A DNA stretch of 64,000 nucleotides, from NCBI GenBank assembly GCA_037176905.1, contig JBBBWG010008224.1:29024-93023 (forward strand), read 5' to 3'. Shown here one piece after another: positions 35,150 to 48,132 of this stretch; positions within the stretch are counted from its first letter, which is position 1, and the number at the start of each line of letters is the position of its first letter. The notes beneath the pieces were generated by a model. That model had not been told where the DNA came from, searched no databases, and saw only the letters and a list, made by a program, of their open reading frames with translations. The translations under genes and the position numbers were made by a program. The stretch is from Azolla pinnata (Eukaryota > Streptophyta > Polypodiopsida > Salviniales > Salviniaceae).

Positions 35150-38100
35150 TCATGTTAGAGGGCCTGATCGCACGCTGCCAGCAGCAATGCCTTCGGTGAA
35201 TGATACTTTGCGTCCACCACTATAATCCAATGGACCTGAAAATCTTACACCATGACTACCATGTTTCTTTGGGGTCGAGCTCTTTCCTGCAGCTCTCGGT
35301 GTTCCTCCACGGAAGCTCGAAAATCCGTTGTTCAAGTCTCCATTTCCATCTAGTACAGAACCGCTTCCCACAGCAACTTGGCCCATGCTAGCTTGCCTCC
35401 TCGAACCTGCTAGCATCAAAGTTGGTACCGCATTCTCGTAGTATAATTGATATACAGATCTCAGTATCGTGTAGGGGACATGAGTCTCAAGAGTACTTCT
35501 TGGTAGATACTCTGAAATATCACAAAGCTGCTCAAGAAATATCAACTTGGCTACTAATGGAGACCTGCATCCAAATATAACGGTCCTTAAGAGGCACTAC
35601 TCACCCATAACAAGTTGAACTAAGAGAGAGCATACCTATTGATCTCATTCCAAGAGTCGAGAACAATGGCCGCAGAACATTGCACATATGTTTTCATCAT
35701 TGACTTGATGCTCGCTTCAACAGCTGCTACTCCCTCCAAAGTAAGAGCCTCTGACTCCAAGTTTCCTGTTTGTAGGCCACCACCATCTGTGTGGTTATGA
35801 GTGAGTTGCTTATCGATTTCCTTCTTCTCGAATCTGATGAACTCACTTGACACTATTACAGCGTTGATACACCTTTAATAATGCATCAAGAACCAGATGT
35901 TAAGATATCAGGGAGTCTTCAAACTCATTGACATAATACATAGACTGTCCATATACCTAGCTAAACAATGAACGTTGTTGTTGAAGGCTCCTGCATGAAC
36001 AGAATAAGCACTAGTGTTCCACACATTTGAGATCATGCAGCATACATATAGATAAGGAAGGAAGATCCACATGGTATCACCGGCTCCTGAAAGCTTCCTG
36101 AGAACTGAATGTAGAATTGCAGCATCCTGGCCAATAATATTACTCAGTCGTCCTGTGAGCACCTTCAGCCGCAAAACATCTTCATTCTCAGGAATGGATG
36201 AAGGAGCATAGCGTGCAAAGTCTGAAAGGAGAGAAAATAAGCTTGGAATATTTGACTCAAGAACAGCTGCAGTTGCTTCTGAAAGCAACAATCTGAAGTT
36301 TATCGCATGGCCAATCTGTATTGAGAAAGCCATCAACGACTCGATGTCTTGAACTTGTTTTAAAGCTACATCACGCTCATAGTGATGATGCATATTCAAA
36401 GCAAGTGTTTCTAAAGCATCCTTATTTGCACGCAAGGCAATATCAATGCTGCCCACGAGTATACCAAGGTACTCCTGTAGTAAGCTTTCCAGCTTATCAA
36501 CTCCATAAGGTCCAAATATTCTTACAAATGCTTTGAGCTCACGTATGTCTACAAGTATCTCCGGTGCAGTGTTTACGGCTTTACTGGTCCTGAAACTCTT
36601 ATCCACAGGATCAAACACTACTCCAGAACCATTCACATCTTTGACAACATTGTCCATAAACCAATTGCTCATAATTGTTACAGCTTTACCACCTGAAATC
36701 TCCTTCACCTCAAAATCCTGCAGATCTCGCATAGGACCCGAGAATGCCTCTTTCACTAGAATCTCTCTCAAACCCTGTTTTAGATCCATACTAACATGCT
36801 TCTCGATCAGATGGATAATCTGCGTGTGACGTAGTATAAGACCTTCAATTATGGAAGGGCGTGGAACCCCTTCAGCACTAACAATCCCAATAAGCCTTCG
36901 TTTGAAGTTATTCAACATGTGTTCCCTCAAATACTGCAAACATATTCAGATAAATCTCTTACATCAGAAAATACAAACTGAAATGTTCTATAAATTATCA
37001 AAATTACCTCTTGTGGAATAAAAACATGGCCTAATATACATATCGGCTCCATTTCATTAAGAGCAGTGCAGAGACCAGTAAGCCTTTGAACAGCAGCTTC
37101 TAGCCTGGTCAAAATATGCCCAATTTTACAGAAGATCAAATAGAAAATCACTTCACGCAATGGACAATAATCAGCATAAGATAATCACATTTTGACAGCG
37201 TCTGTATTTGCAGGTTCACTTTCACTTCCTGGTAAAGGTAGATCAAAGTTACTCTTCAAGGACTTGCTAGAAGAATTACCACTCTTTCCTGCTCGATTAA
37301 GACGAATTGCAGCCTGCTCTGGTGAAAGCTGTTAAATATAATTGAAAAGCCAACAAAATAAAATTAAATCCCTTACAATCAAGCTTATGCAAAACCAATG
37401 AAGTAAAAAACTAAAACCTAGGCCATTGGGAAAGAAGCAACATGTCAGAAGTGTATCGGTCAATGCAAACAAGGATGTAAAGGCTCAAAGATAAGATCCC
37501 ATCTGAATTCAATTTATGAATAAGAAAAACAGTTTACTTTGTATTCCAAAGAGCCAAACCCTCCATCTGAATCCAAAATATTTATAAGGCCTTCAAAGCC
37601 ACCCATGATAGCCTCCAAGACTGACTCAGTATAAGATATTGCATCCTGGGCAATCCTTGACTTCTGCAGAAAAAAGGCAGAAACATTTCAGTACTGATTT
37701 GCTGCAATGTGGCACAGAGAATCAATAAAACTGCAATGAATAGACCTCATCAGATACAGCAGTATGTGTGTTCTCTGAAAATGCGTTAGCTAGTCTAAGC
37801 CATGCACAACAATGCTGGGGTCTTCCTTCTGGACCAAACATGGTGTGCCTGAAAACCTTAACCACGTCCACAAGTTAACAGCATTCTTGCAAATAGTAAA
37901 GTGAATCCTGCTTGAATTCTTACTGTTGTGAGATGTTGGCGATAGAAATAAAGAACTTTCAAAGATGAGTATTGCTTTAACTGTCCTTCAATGTCATCAA
38001 TACTCCTACAAACAGTCCAAAGTTAGATTATATTCCAAATCGCACAGATCTAAGAAAATTATTGGGCATATCAAACAACAGGCTTGAAATTAATTCTTGA

Positions 38101-41100
38101 ATTCCAAACTTCAGTAATTAAATAAGTTCCAAAATATATTAGCCTTATTTGTCGCATACAAACATGGAGCAAAATTAGCTACATACTTTGATATGTTTCA
38201 GTTAAACATGAGCATTGTATGCATCGAAATTTTCTTATTGGAGTATGATATCAAGGAAGTAGTAGCCTTTTCCATCCATGCTTTCAATCATATCAACAAA
38301 CTGATTACCAGCAGAGGTTGTTATGACTTATTTGACGAGCATAAGAGGCAGACAAAACAGCTTCTAAACATGGGAAACTATATACCTGGACCACAAGTAT
38401 GCACTATTTCCCTCAGAGATAATGCTCTCCTTTCCGGTTGGTACAGCTGCAGTCTCAAAATGCCGGATATTTACTGTTGCCCTTGATGATGAAACTAGCA
38501 TCATCAGAGAGATCCAATCTTTTCTGAGGCCCTGCAAATAGTAGGAATTGTCGGCTCCAGATTAGCACATAATACTGTGGTATATAATTTATACAGGAAC
38601 ATGCCTAAAACGTACTGAGAGACTGATCTCATCACTCAATACAGCTTCATTATGAAATCTTGGAAGTTTATCCAAGCAGTTGGATATAGAGCATATGACT
38701 TCTTTGAGTGGCAGCTCAAGATCAAGTGCAATCATTCCTGGTGAATTCATCAGTGTCTTGATTCTTTCAGCTGATCCTCCTAAATAGCCTAATGCATAGC
38801 CCCTGATTGCTGCACCAAAAGCAGCTACTGAAATGAGTGGCAGTGAAACAAATCAAACCAAGCTGCTTGATTATGTTGAGCATATACCAGTATATTTACA
38901 AGAGCCTATAACTAGAATACCTATTTCATCTACCATTGCAGATGGAACCATGCATAATAAAACAAAGAGGTAAATGCTTTGCAGAGTATAACTTCAGGAA
39001 ATGACCAATTTTTCAAACTTAAAATGTTCTAAAGAAGCAACTGAAACTGCCTTCTTTTCTCTGCTATTCTTGATGATCTAGTGTCTTTCTCATAGGCATC
39101 AATGAGATCACAGCATACACTCGCTAGCGTTTACAAGGCAGAATGATTTGCATACTCTAGAATATGAGCACACGCCAAGTACAGCATAGAGCACAAGTAC
39201 CAAACAATGGCTATGCTAATGATCTGTCTCCTCAGAAGGCAACATATTAGAGCTGCCAATAAAATTTTCTGTAGTAATATGAAGAGCATGAAGATCGGGT
39301 CCAACAAAATCATCTCACGATATACCCAGTTTATTCTGAAACAGAGATCTGCTCCCCACGAAATAAATATATCTAGAGTGCAATCAAAGGAAGGTTACTC
39401 TTCTTAATAGGGACAAGCATATGCACTTACACAATAATAATCAGTATTTGTGCTGATAAAAGTATGGGAATGAATTCAATTCCATGCAGTGCCATGGCAT
39501 GGTATAATCTTTAGAACTTTATGAGGAAGCCCTCGTAATTTGTTGATTGAGTGCATGCACAGATTTTACCATGAATCAATGAAAATTTACACATGCAGAC
39601 CTGAAATATACTTGTAAATAAGCCCTTTAAGTTTATCCATGCCATTCAACAGAAATCCAACACTAGAATCAGTGGCTTCCTGCACAAAAACTTCTATCCA
39701 CCTTAGGAGTATGATATAAATAATTACATGAAAGATTATTTAGCATTCTACTGTTGCGAAGATTGTATGTCTAACTTACAATTTCCACTGGGACTAGGCG
39801 TCCAATTTTTGGTTTACCAGCCATTACTCCTACATGTGTGAAGTACCAAAGAAGCTCACTTCGAACCATGGACAAAGCTGAAAATATCATCTGAAAGATA
39901 CAGCAACCAAGCAGCACAAAGTCGTCATTATTAAAGAACGTCAGACATACAAAAAGTTACTTCCTTGTTCACAGTGCTCTACTATAATTCAGAAATTTCT
40001 TTTTCCATTCTCATAAAACTTTACAAACCTTTCTACTAAATACCTAATCAAGCAAGAGAAGTTGTTGAGTAGCAATCACACTTATATAAGAGATATAATA
40101 GGGTGGTTGTAGCATGTAGGCCCTACCTGAATATTTGGAGCAATAAGGCTTGGTTGATCTGAAAAGAATAAAACCATCCGACTGAGCTCTTGTCTAAAGA
40201 ATGTCCTTCGTTCTCTATGGCTGTTTTCGGCTCTGTTAATAGCCCAATCATGAGCATCACTGCAAAAAAAGGGTGGAGAAATAAAGAACCGGCATATACA
40301 ATAAGAAACACCCAGAAGAGCCCACATTTCGAATCTGTACTAACACCAAGCGTCATGTCAAACTGAAAGATGGGACAAATGGGCCCCAACCTGAGGCAAC
40401 TTCCTTCATCTACCCAGAAAGTGCAAAAAATGTCTAACTGACTTGCTAATGATGAATTTATTCAACACCAGCAGCTCTAACAGATAAATGAATATGCCTG
40501 GAAGTCTGCTGAAAAATCTCTCCAAGATGATCATACAACTCATCAATTTAGCATGTATAAAGTGGTGCTGAGCATGTTATGGGGTGGAAAGAAGTTCTAA
40601 CATATTGATAAATGAAAACCAAGTTTATACTTTGAGCCTCTCAAGCAAGCTATCAACCAGAACTGGCATTAGCTGCAAGCAATATTAACCTGTGACTCTA
40701 GTACATGGTCATCACACTAACCAAAAGTAGAACCACAGCTGGATCAAGCAGCTGATGTGCCCATCAATAATCTTCGCTATGGTCTGCCATTAGAATTATG
40801 CTACTCAATAATTGATATTAAGAGACCAGCTATATGCCCAAAAAATAATAGAGTAATGCATGCTCAGCGTCATCATAAAGCAGGTTTTCCCACGATAGAT
40901 TATGGAACAGGTGATATGGTTGAAATCCCTCATGTCAGTGAAAAACCAATTCTAAGAACTCAAATTTAGATGTAAATACACATTTTATACAAGCTTTCAA
41001 TAGCCTCTATGAATAAAATTTTTTGCAATGCCTTTGTATGACGAGTTTTGGACGAGACAGCATCACAGCACAGGAAATTGATATCCTACAGCTCAAGCAG

Positions 41101-44100
41101 AGCCAAATCGGCACATCTAAATATCAAACAAGATGGCAACCAGCATAACCAGCATCCCAGAAAGGGGTTTCTCAAGTATGAAAATATGAATTCACTACTT
41201 ACAATAAATTTCTCCCCAACTGACATAAGTTTACAATCCAGCATGCTAAAAGATACAAGGATATTCCAGAAAAAGCTTGTGCTAGTTCTATATCACATAA
41301 GAATATTGAAAACCAATTTATCCACCATGAACAGAGTTGGAACGCAGTTCCTACGTTTATAGCCATTCTTCATTGAGGTCTCCAAGGAATCAGGATCACA
41401 TAGTCTTTGTCATGCCTCTCCCTGTGGTAAACTTACATGTAAAATCCTTCTGATTCAATTATGCAGACCCTTCTCAAAAAATCTAGGCATCCCATGTCAC
41501 GAAAACTATGAAAGAAGTTGCATAAGTTTTTCACACTTGAAAATAGGTCATCATTTACTGCACAATTAATCTAGTAGATCTATTTATATGGCTTTACAAG
41601 ACTGGAGCAAACCTTGTTATCTTGCACAACAACCTTTTCTAAACACTCAGAACTGAAAACATTTCAAGCAAAAAAAAAAGCAGAAGGATCCATACCATAT
41701 AGCTTTCTTAACATGTTTTGCAACATTATAGTCTTGGTCGGGGTCCTTTTGCTTGCGCCCCGATCTAGCAGTTCTTTTAGACTCATCAATTTTTGGCAGC
41801 ACATGAAACTGGTACTCCTCATGCAGAAGAATGTACTACATCGCACATTGAGTAGATGCTTTACTTATTTTGTGTGTATGTGTGTATTTCAAGATACTCT
41901 TTAAGAAGGTTTAAAAAACTGTTCCTCAAAAAGTTATGGTTCAGCTCTTTCCCCTTGAGTCGCTCATTGGCTAATTCCTCGGTTTGTTGTTCTACCAGCA
42001 ATGCACTAGTATTCCTACATACAAAATAACTCTCGACGTACACAGTTGAAACTGGATGGTTCTGTGGAACTATGCTAACTAGTTGAAATTCTTCCCTAGC
42101 TATATAGTCTTAGCAGCAGTTAATTAAGTCAAGATAACTCTGATGCCTTGCGTGTTTACTCAGTTCTGCAGCTAGATTTTATTGCGTTTGGGAAGACTGA
42201 CTCTGTCATTGCTATTTTTGGCCTAAGTTATATCAAGATTCAAGACTAGACATGACCAATCAAAAGTAATTAAAAGAATGTTACCTCATCTCTAAACAAA
42301 GGAAGAACCAATGTATCCTGCAACAGTGCCTGCATTTTTAGACACATCATAAAGTTCATATATGGCAATAGGGAAGTGTGTCTTACTGACTTGAAGGACA
42401 TAGAATAAATAATTTAACTAATGAATGAACTACTTAACTTCTGCTTTTGATAAAGTATAATGAATAAAATTAAGATGACTCAGCTGAGTAAACTCTTCTG
42501 AAGAATTACATAACAAGAGCATGCAAACATGTACGAATGAGATGAGAATGTTTATTCCAAAATACTGGAATTCATTTAATGAATCCAGAAGAGTAAATAC
42601 AGTTCCCGATTTTCTACTGCAAATGCCAGATATAAGGTTCTATTGAGGTATGCAATGTGTATGGATAAAGTAAGCTTATGAGAAAATAAAAAACTTCATA
42701 AGATTTAAATAGTCCAATCGTACAAATTGTGTGCGTTGATGATATGTGTGTTGATGATATGTGTGTGATGAAGAGTAGATTGCGCACAACAAAAATGAAA
42801 ACAAATAAAAATAAGGTAAAGATGCAAACCGCAGCAATGTTAATTGCATTGCCCCGTAATAGCTCATTTGGGCAAACAAGATAACCAAATAGCACCCAGT
42901 CTCGGTAGCTATCAAAATGACCTAGCTCTTGGGCCCGCTGCAATTATCAATCATGTATCAACATTAAGCTGTCTCTAGCGCACACTTGGGCCTCAAAAGG
43001 ATTTGCATACTGTAATAGAATAACTGGAGGCTCTTAAGTTCTAATACCGCTGGATGTGCAGAGTTTGTTAATTTGTCAGGATACCGTGGATGATAAGGGC
43101 TCAAAAACCCCTCACTTCGAAGCTTCTGAAAGTCCAGTCCAAGAAGGACAGTCGGTGCTATACCATCAATTATCTGCAGGTCGATACTTTATGATTGAGC
43201 AAACCATGGCAATAACTTAATGTAAATAATATCATAGAGATATACAATTGCTTACCTCTACAATGCGGGCACTAATAACAAGGTTTAGGTCCTCCTGCAA
43301 ACCTTTTAAGGGTGGATCATATGAATCAACATACTGCACTAACCTGTACAAGGGTTCCTGCATCAGTATAGATATGTGTGTGTGTCTATGTATGGGATTT
43401 ATGATGTCTTATATTATCCAAAGTTCATGATTCCTGATGTGTAATCATTGGATGAAATACGTCGATGTCGATACACATTCAAGAATGATTTAATCTCTGG
43501 CAGTTAATAATATGTCTTATGCATTTCCAAATGAGCTAGTTAATTCATACAAACCAATGTGATTACAATGTGATATGAAGGTAAATTTACATTGATAGAC
43601 AGTGGTAAACAACTCATCATACAAGGGCATAAGCCTTACACATCTTACCTGTTATAAAATTCACAGTCCCTTCCATTTTTAACTAAAGTATGTGTAAGAT
43701 TATACGTTTGCAGCAGCATTTTTCTTGGCACCTGTCAGAAGAAATTGTTATTCTTTAGACAAAAAGAAATATATCATACTGTCCAAAACCAGGTTTCAAG
43801 TTCAGAAAAGAAATCATGAAACTCACCTTTCCAGAAAGAAGGCTCACCCGAATAAACGAGCAGATCAGATTCATCAATGCATGAAGAATTAATGGGTTTT
43901 GATTCGGCTGTGGATCATTTAGAAAATAAATATATCATAACCAATAATAACTTGATGAAGTAGTCAAATACCATTAATTTTTAAGTTATAATACCAGAAA
44001 AGTGATAACTGTGCTGCTCAGATCCAAAATTACTTTCAAAGCCTCTTCTCGAAACTTCATCAGATCGAGAAGAACCTGCAAAGTTGTGTGTAAGGAAGAT

Positions 44101-44739
44101 ACATGAATATTCTCTATCACTTCGCTGAATAAGTAAGACGTATTAGGATCGGCATGCATACTGTCAGCCATGGCTCCATGGAAGAAAGAAACATTTCCCC
44201 TTTGTCTTGAAGTTGTTCCAAACCGAGTTTGTCAACCTATTGAGACAAATGCATAATCAACTAGCTTTCCCAGTTCTGAACCACACAAGATAATTGAATA
44301 CAATTTTATTTCATCACTTATGAGAAGTATCTAGTTGCCTCACAAGATAACTGAATACAATTTTATTTCATCACTTATGAGAACTATCTAGTTGCCTCAC
44401 AACATCAAAAACGAGGTTAACCTTTTCTAGTTGCAACTTTGAGGTATGTTCAGGAAACTTCTTGCCAATGTAGACACAGAGTTTAGGAATATCTGGAAAG
44501 ATGCCTGCATTCCAGAAGCTTTCAGAAAACTGATATCCTACTCCTGGGTTATCGAGGAGTTTCCTCAACTTATAAATCTTAGTCATCAGTCCTTCAGCAG
44601 CATCTTGCAATCGGTATACTGTATCTATTTGCCGAAGCTTTTGCTGTGTCTTCGCATCTTGATTTGATACTGATTCTTTCCGCCGCGGGGATGGTGTCTT
44701 GATAATATCATATTGATATGAATGCACGAACTCTTCCAT
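35150..44739 (-). CDS. NAP1: NAP1 (NCKAP1/HEM family), SCAR/WAVE complex subunit
   Basis: Structural partner of SRA1/PIR in the SCAR/WAVE complex that activates Arp2/3 actin nucleation; Arabidopsis NAP1/GNARLED controls trichome and pavement-cell shape. 23 exons: 44739-44422, 44236-44162, 44075-43995, 43907-43827, 43731-43649, 43343-43256, 43173-43048, 42937-42830, 42329-42285, 41835-41696, 40259-40127, 39890-39780, 39679-39601, 38827-38616, 38531-38386, 38005-37924, 37856-37746, 37663-37538, 37328-37189, 37104-37008, 36933-35957, 35872-35636, 35564-35150. All are GT-AG and in phase, and the product is 1336 residues (Arabidopsis about 1400). Conserved landmarks are KKFPEHTSKLQLEKV, YDPPLKGLQEDLN, GFLSPYHPR, RMVLFFSDQPSLIAPNIQ, FGPEGRPQHCCAWL, MGGFEGLINILDS, HVSMDLKQGLREIL, VRIFGPYGVD and LPRSTLETHVPY. 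The C-terminal low-complexity tail is shorter than in Arabidopsis. ATG 44739 is the first in its open frame. A non-coding 5' exon may lie upstream. Confidence 0.95.
44284..44400. repeat. 57-bp tandem duplication in NAP1 intron 1
   Basis: Two near-identical 57-bp units (44284-44340 and 44341-44397), differing at about two positions, lie about 22 bp inside the intron from the exon 1 donor. Exon sequence is not affected. Confidence 0.95.
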
Positions 44740-45985
44740 TTCTTTGCTGTTTGCTTTGCAAGAATGGGAAAAAATGATAAATTGTCTCAAATTTATAGTA
44801 GAAAACCCTCACCACTCTACTGCATTTTGTGCTTCAACTTCGATTTTGAAGCACTTTAGACTTAGGAATGATTGAAAATTTTGTTGTTTCCTTTTGCAAT
44901 AGAGAGAGTTGAGAAATCAATGAATTTGGCGACTGAGACAATGGAAAACACCTTATTAATTTTCAACAGGAAAACTGACATTTTGCATGCCAGCAACTAA
45001 GGAGAGGAGAAAGATAATACCTCAAATTCCTCTATTTTTCACTGCAACCATGTAGCTTACTAGCAATTCTTTAAAAAGACTGAACCAGTCTTTAACACCT
45101 TTACCTCGTCAAAAGAAACCCTAGGAACAAATTTAAGCTGAAGAATTACCGATTGAGCTTAGGAAAGATTCTGGTTTGCACCATTACAGTAAAAACAAAG
45201 ACAATCCCAGGCACGCGTCTTTGCTGTAAGAGCTAGGAAAAACCTCGGATGTATCAACTTTTTAGAAACTAAAGGATTTAGAATGAACGGTTATTTTAAT
45301 GCTTCTGCTTTCAAGTGACGGAATAGTCAAGAAACTTAGAAGGCACAGACTTTCAAAACCTCTAATTTACTGTTTTCGTAAAGGAGTAAAAACAAAAGGC
45401 GGAGATTTGAGTAAACGCGATTCATTTTAGATGTACCTCGGGAGAAGAAGAAGAGAACAAATTTTGGCTAACAGTTTCCAGTACAGTAAGAAGACGAACG
45501 CACACATACATACACAAAATGTGAGCGCGTAATTGCTGTTTGGAGGTACCTGGAAGAATACGAAGGAGGATCAGGAAGAGAATCTGTTGTCTTCTCTGCT
45601 ATAAGCATACGAATTCGGTGTTATCAACCGGTGAACTCGACGCCTTCAGCAGATCCAGAAGCTAGAGTCGCTTCATTGATGAATTCAGCTGTAAGGAATG
45701 GGCCAGCTACGGTTCACCGGCGTTGGTTGAAAGAACATGCCACATTGTGCTGCAGAAGGATCAATGGAGCAGGATCAATGGAGGAAATAGCAGGCCGAAA
45801 CGCACTCTCCTTCCCCCTCTTCCGTCTCCCTCTTCCCTCTTTCTGTGTATTTCTTCGCAGAAGCAGATGTACGCCGTGACAATTTTTGTTCCTTTTATTT
45901 TTTCATTTTATTCCCGTATTTATTATTTATTTTTCATCCAGTCTTACGACGACAATTATTACTTTCTAGATTTAGGGCATTTCCA
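44740..45985. other. NAP1 upstream region, no separate gene
   Basis: Promoter and possible 5' UTR intron of NAP1. The open frame that begins near 45723 only gains length from the CAT/CAC array to its right, so I do not call a gene. Confidence 0.55.
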
Positions 45986-46490
45986 TATATTGCACGATAA
46001 TAATATTATTATTATTATTATCATCATCACCATTATCATCACCATGGTCGCCATCATCATCATCATCACCACCATCACCACCATCATCACCATCGCCACC
46101 ATCACCAACATCACCATCGCCACCATCACCAACATCACCATCGCCACCATCACCAACATCACCATCACCAACATCACCAACATCACCATCACCAACATCA
46201 CCACCAGTGCCATCATCATCACCACCAGTGCCATCATCACCACCATCACCACCATCACCATCACCATCATCACCATTGCCACCATCACCACCATCACCAT
46301 CACCATCATCACCATCATCACCATCACCACCACCACCACCATCATCACCATCACCAACATCACTATCACCATCACCATCATCACCATCACCACCACCACC
46401 ACCATCGTCACCATCACCAACATCACCATCACCATCACCATCACCACCATCAGCATCATCAACATCACCATTACCGCACCATCATCATCA
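45986..46490. repeat. CAT/CAC trinucleotide array, ~500 bp
   Basis: Almost pure string of ATT, then CAT/CAC/ATC triplets with variants (GCC, AAC), often as CACCATCAC higher-order blocks. All three plus-strand frames and a minus frame stay open, reading as Ile/Thr, Ser/Pro, His or Met/Val runs. Confidence 0.97.
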
Positions 46491-48132
46491 TTGTTATCAT
46501 TGCATGCATTAATAATATTAATAATTACCGTATAATTATCGCTATGATATTACAAAAAACATTATTGTAGGTTGTTGATATTCCTTCTTATTTACGTATT
46601 TGGCCCTTTCCTTCTTCTTCTACTCATCATTTTTTAGCTTCTACTTCTTGTATATGATCTCATGATGAGATTGCCAAGTGTAGTTCACTTCAAAGTTCAG
46701 TATCTGTATGTATGCGTATACCGTTGTCAAGTGAACCTGAGGGCAAATAACCCCGAGTATGTATGTTGTCAAGAAACGCGTAGTTTATGAATAAAATTAT
46801 GTTTTGGAATACTTCGATGTATTCTACACGTAGTTAACGTTTAGGAATCACCTTTTATTTAAGCCAATTTTATAAAAATATCAAACATAATTTTTACTAG
46901 GATTACTACAATGTCGTTGAACTTAAATTTGAAATTTAATTTCTACAATTTCAGATTTCATAAATTCGCTAATGCGAAACAGGAAAATGGAATATGAAAA
47001 TTTTTAATGATATGTGAGTTTAATTAATTGTAAATTTGTACAATTATTTAGTATACTTTGACATGTTTTACCCAAATTTAGCATTTTTAACGAAAATAAT
47101 TTATGTTGTGCGCATATGATATGCTACGTATGTAAAAACAGTGGACTTGGCACAACAATTGATCCATCGGTCGGACAGAAGTTCTGTCCTCGAACACGCA
47201 CAACAAGCACAATGTCCATCATCATTAAGAATAGAAATGTAGAACAAGAGAGGAAAATACAAAATACTAGACATAGATGGGGATGGGCTATCGTTTGCTC
47301 TTTTTCCGCGTCCAACTGAGCCTTCTGGTTCGGATGGTGCCTCTAGGTTTTTTTTTACTACTTGCAATCTGACCTTTCCATTACTGTCCTCTACTGTTGC
47401 ATAACATCGCTCGATCCCTTTACAAGCATGCAAACGGTTCTTCCCATGACCTTGCTCGTTTCTTTTACTTCTTCTTCTTCTTCTTCTTCCGTTTTCTTGG
47501 TTTGACAAATGCAAGAACAAGTGGCCTAATTGTCAGGACATTTCGTGGCTTTGAGAGTTGTCCACTTTGTAGAGAGCTTCGTGGGAAGGGCAAAACTGAC
47601 TAGCGACTCAAATCGTGGACTCTAGCATACAACCCAATATGGATATACGTATACATACTCAGATGAATAGGCATAGAAGATGTTAAACAAGCCAGGAAAA
47701 CATCTGCGAAAACCTCGATCCAAAGATGTAACACGAACATAGTAATGTACAAATACGCACAGAAGTAATATGTACAAAACACGCAAGCCCAGTGCAAGCC
47801 TATGCGTGCCCACCGATCAGAGGGAGCTAGAATACGGGAATTGTATGCGAGTACATAAACAACAATGCAAATACACGTACGAAATACAAATGCCGTGAAG
47901 ATCGGATATACGCGTGCGAGTACGTGGAACCGACACGGAGATGACCGGTTTAAAGTTTAGGGTTCAACGTTCAGGGTATGTATTCCCGAACGAGTCTGCA
48001 CAATGCAAAATACACATACGGATACGTCATGGGACACGGATACGTATACTAGTATAATATACGCGTACGAATACGCCGTCATCTTCTAAAACCCCAGAGC
48101 TAGCTAGATATGGCAGCTGTGCAGGTTTGGCT
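46491..48132. other. Intergenic, AT-rich then TACG-rich
   Basis: 46500-47100 is AT-rich. On the minus strand 47101-47520 there is a 139-codon frame whose middle (GIERCYATVEDSNGKVRLQV) looks protein-like, but its ends do not, and no family is recognised. 47620-48090 has many TACG, GTAC and ATAC steps. No gene called. Confidence 0.45.

Noticed and set aside
45723-46535. 270-codon plus-strand frame
   Set aside because: Most of it is the CAT/CAC array read as Ile/Thr. Openness follows from the repeat, not from selection.
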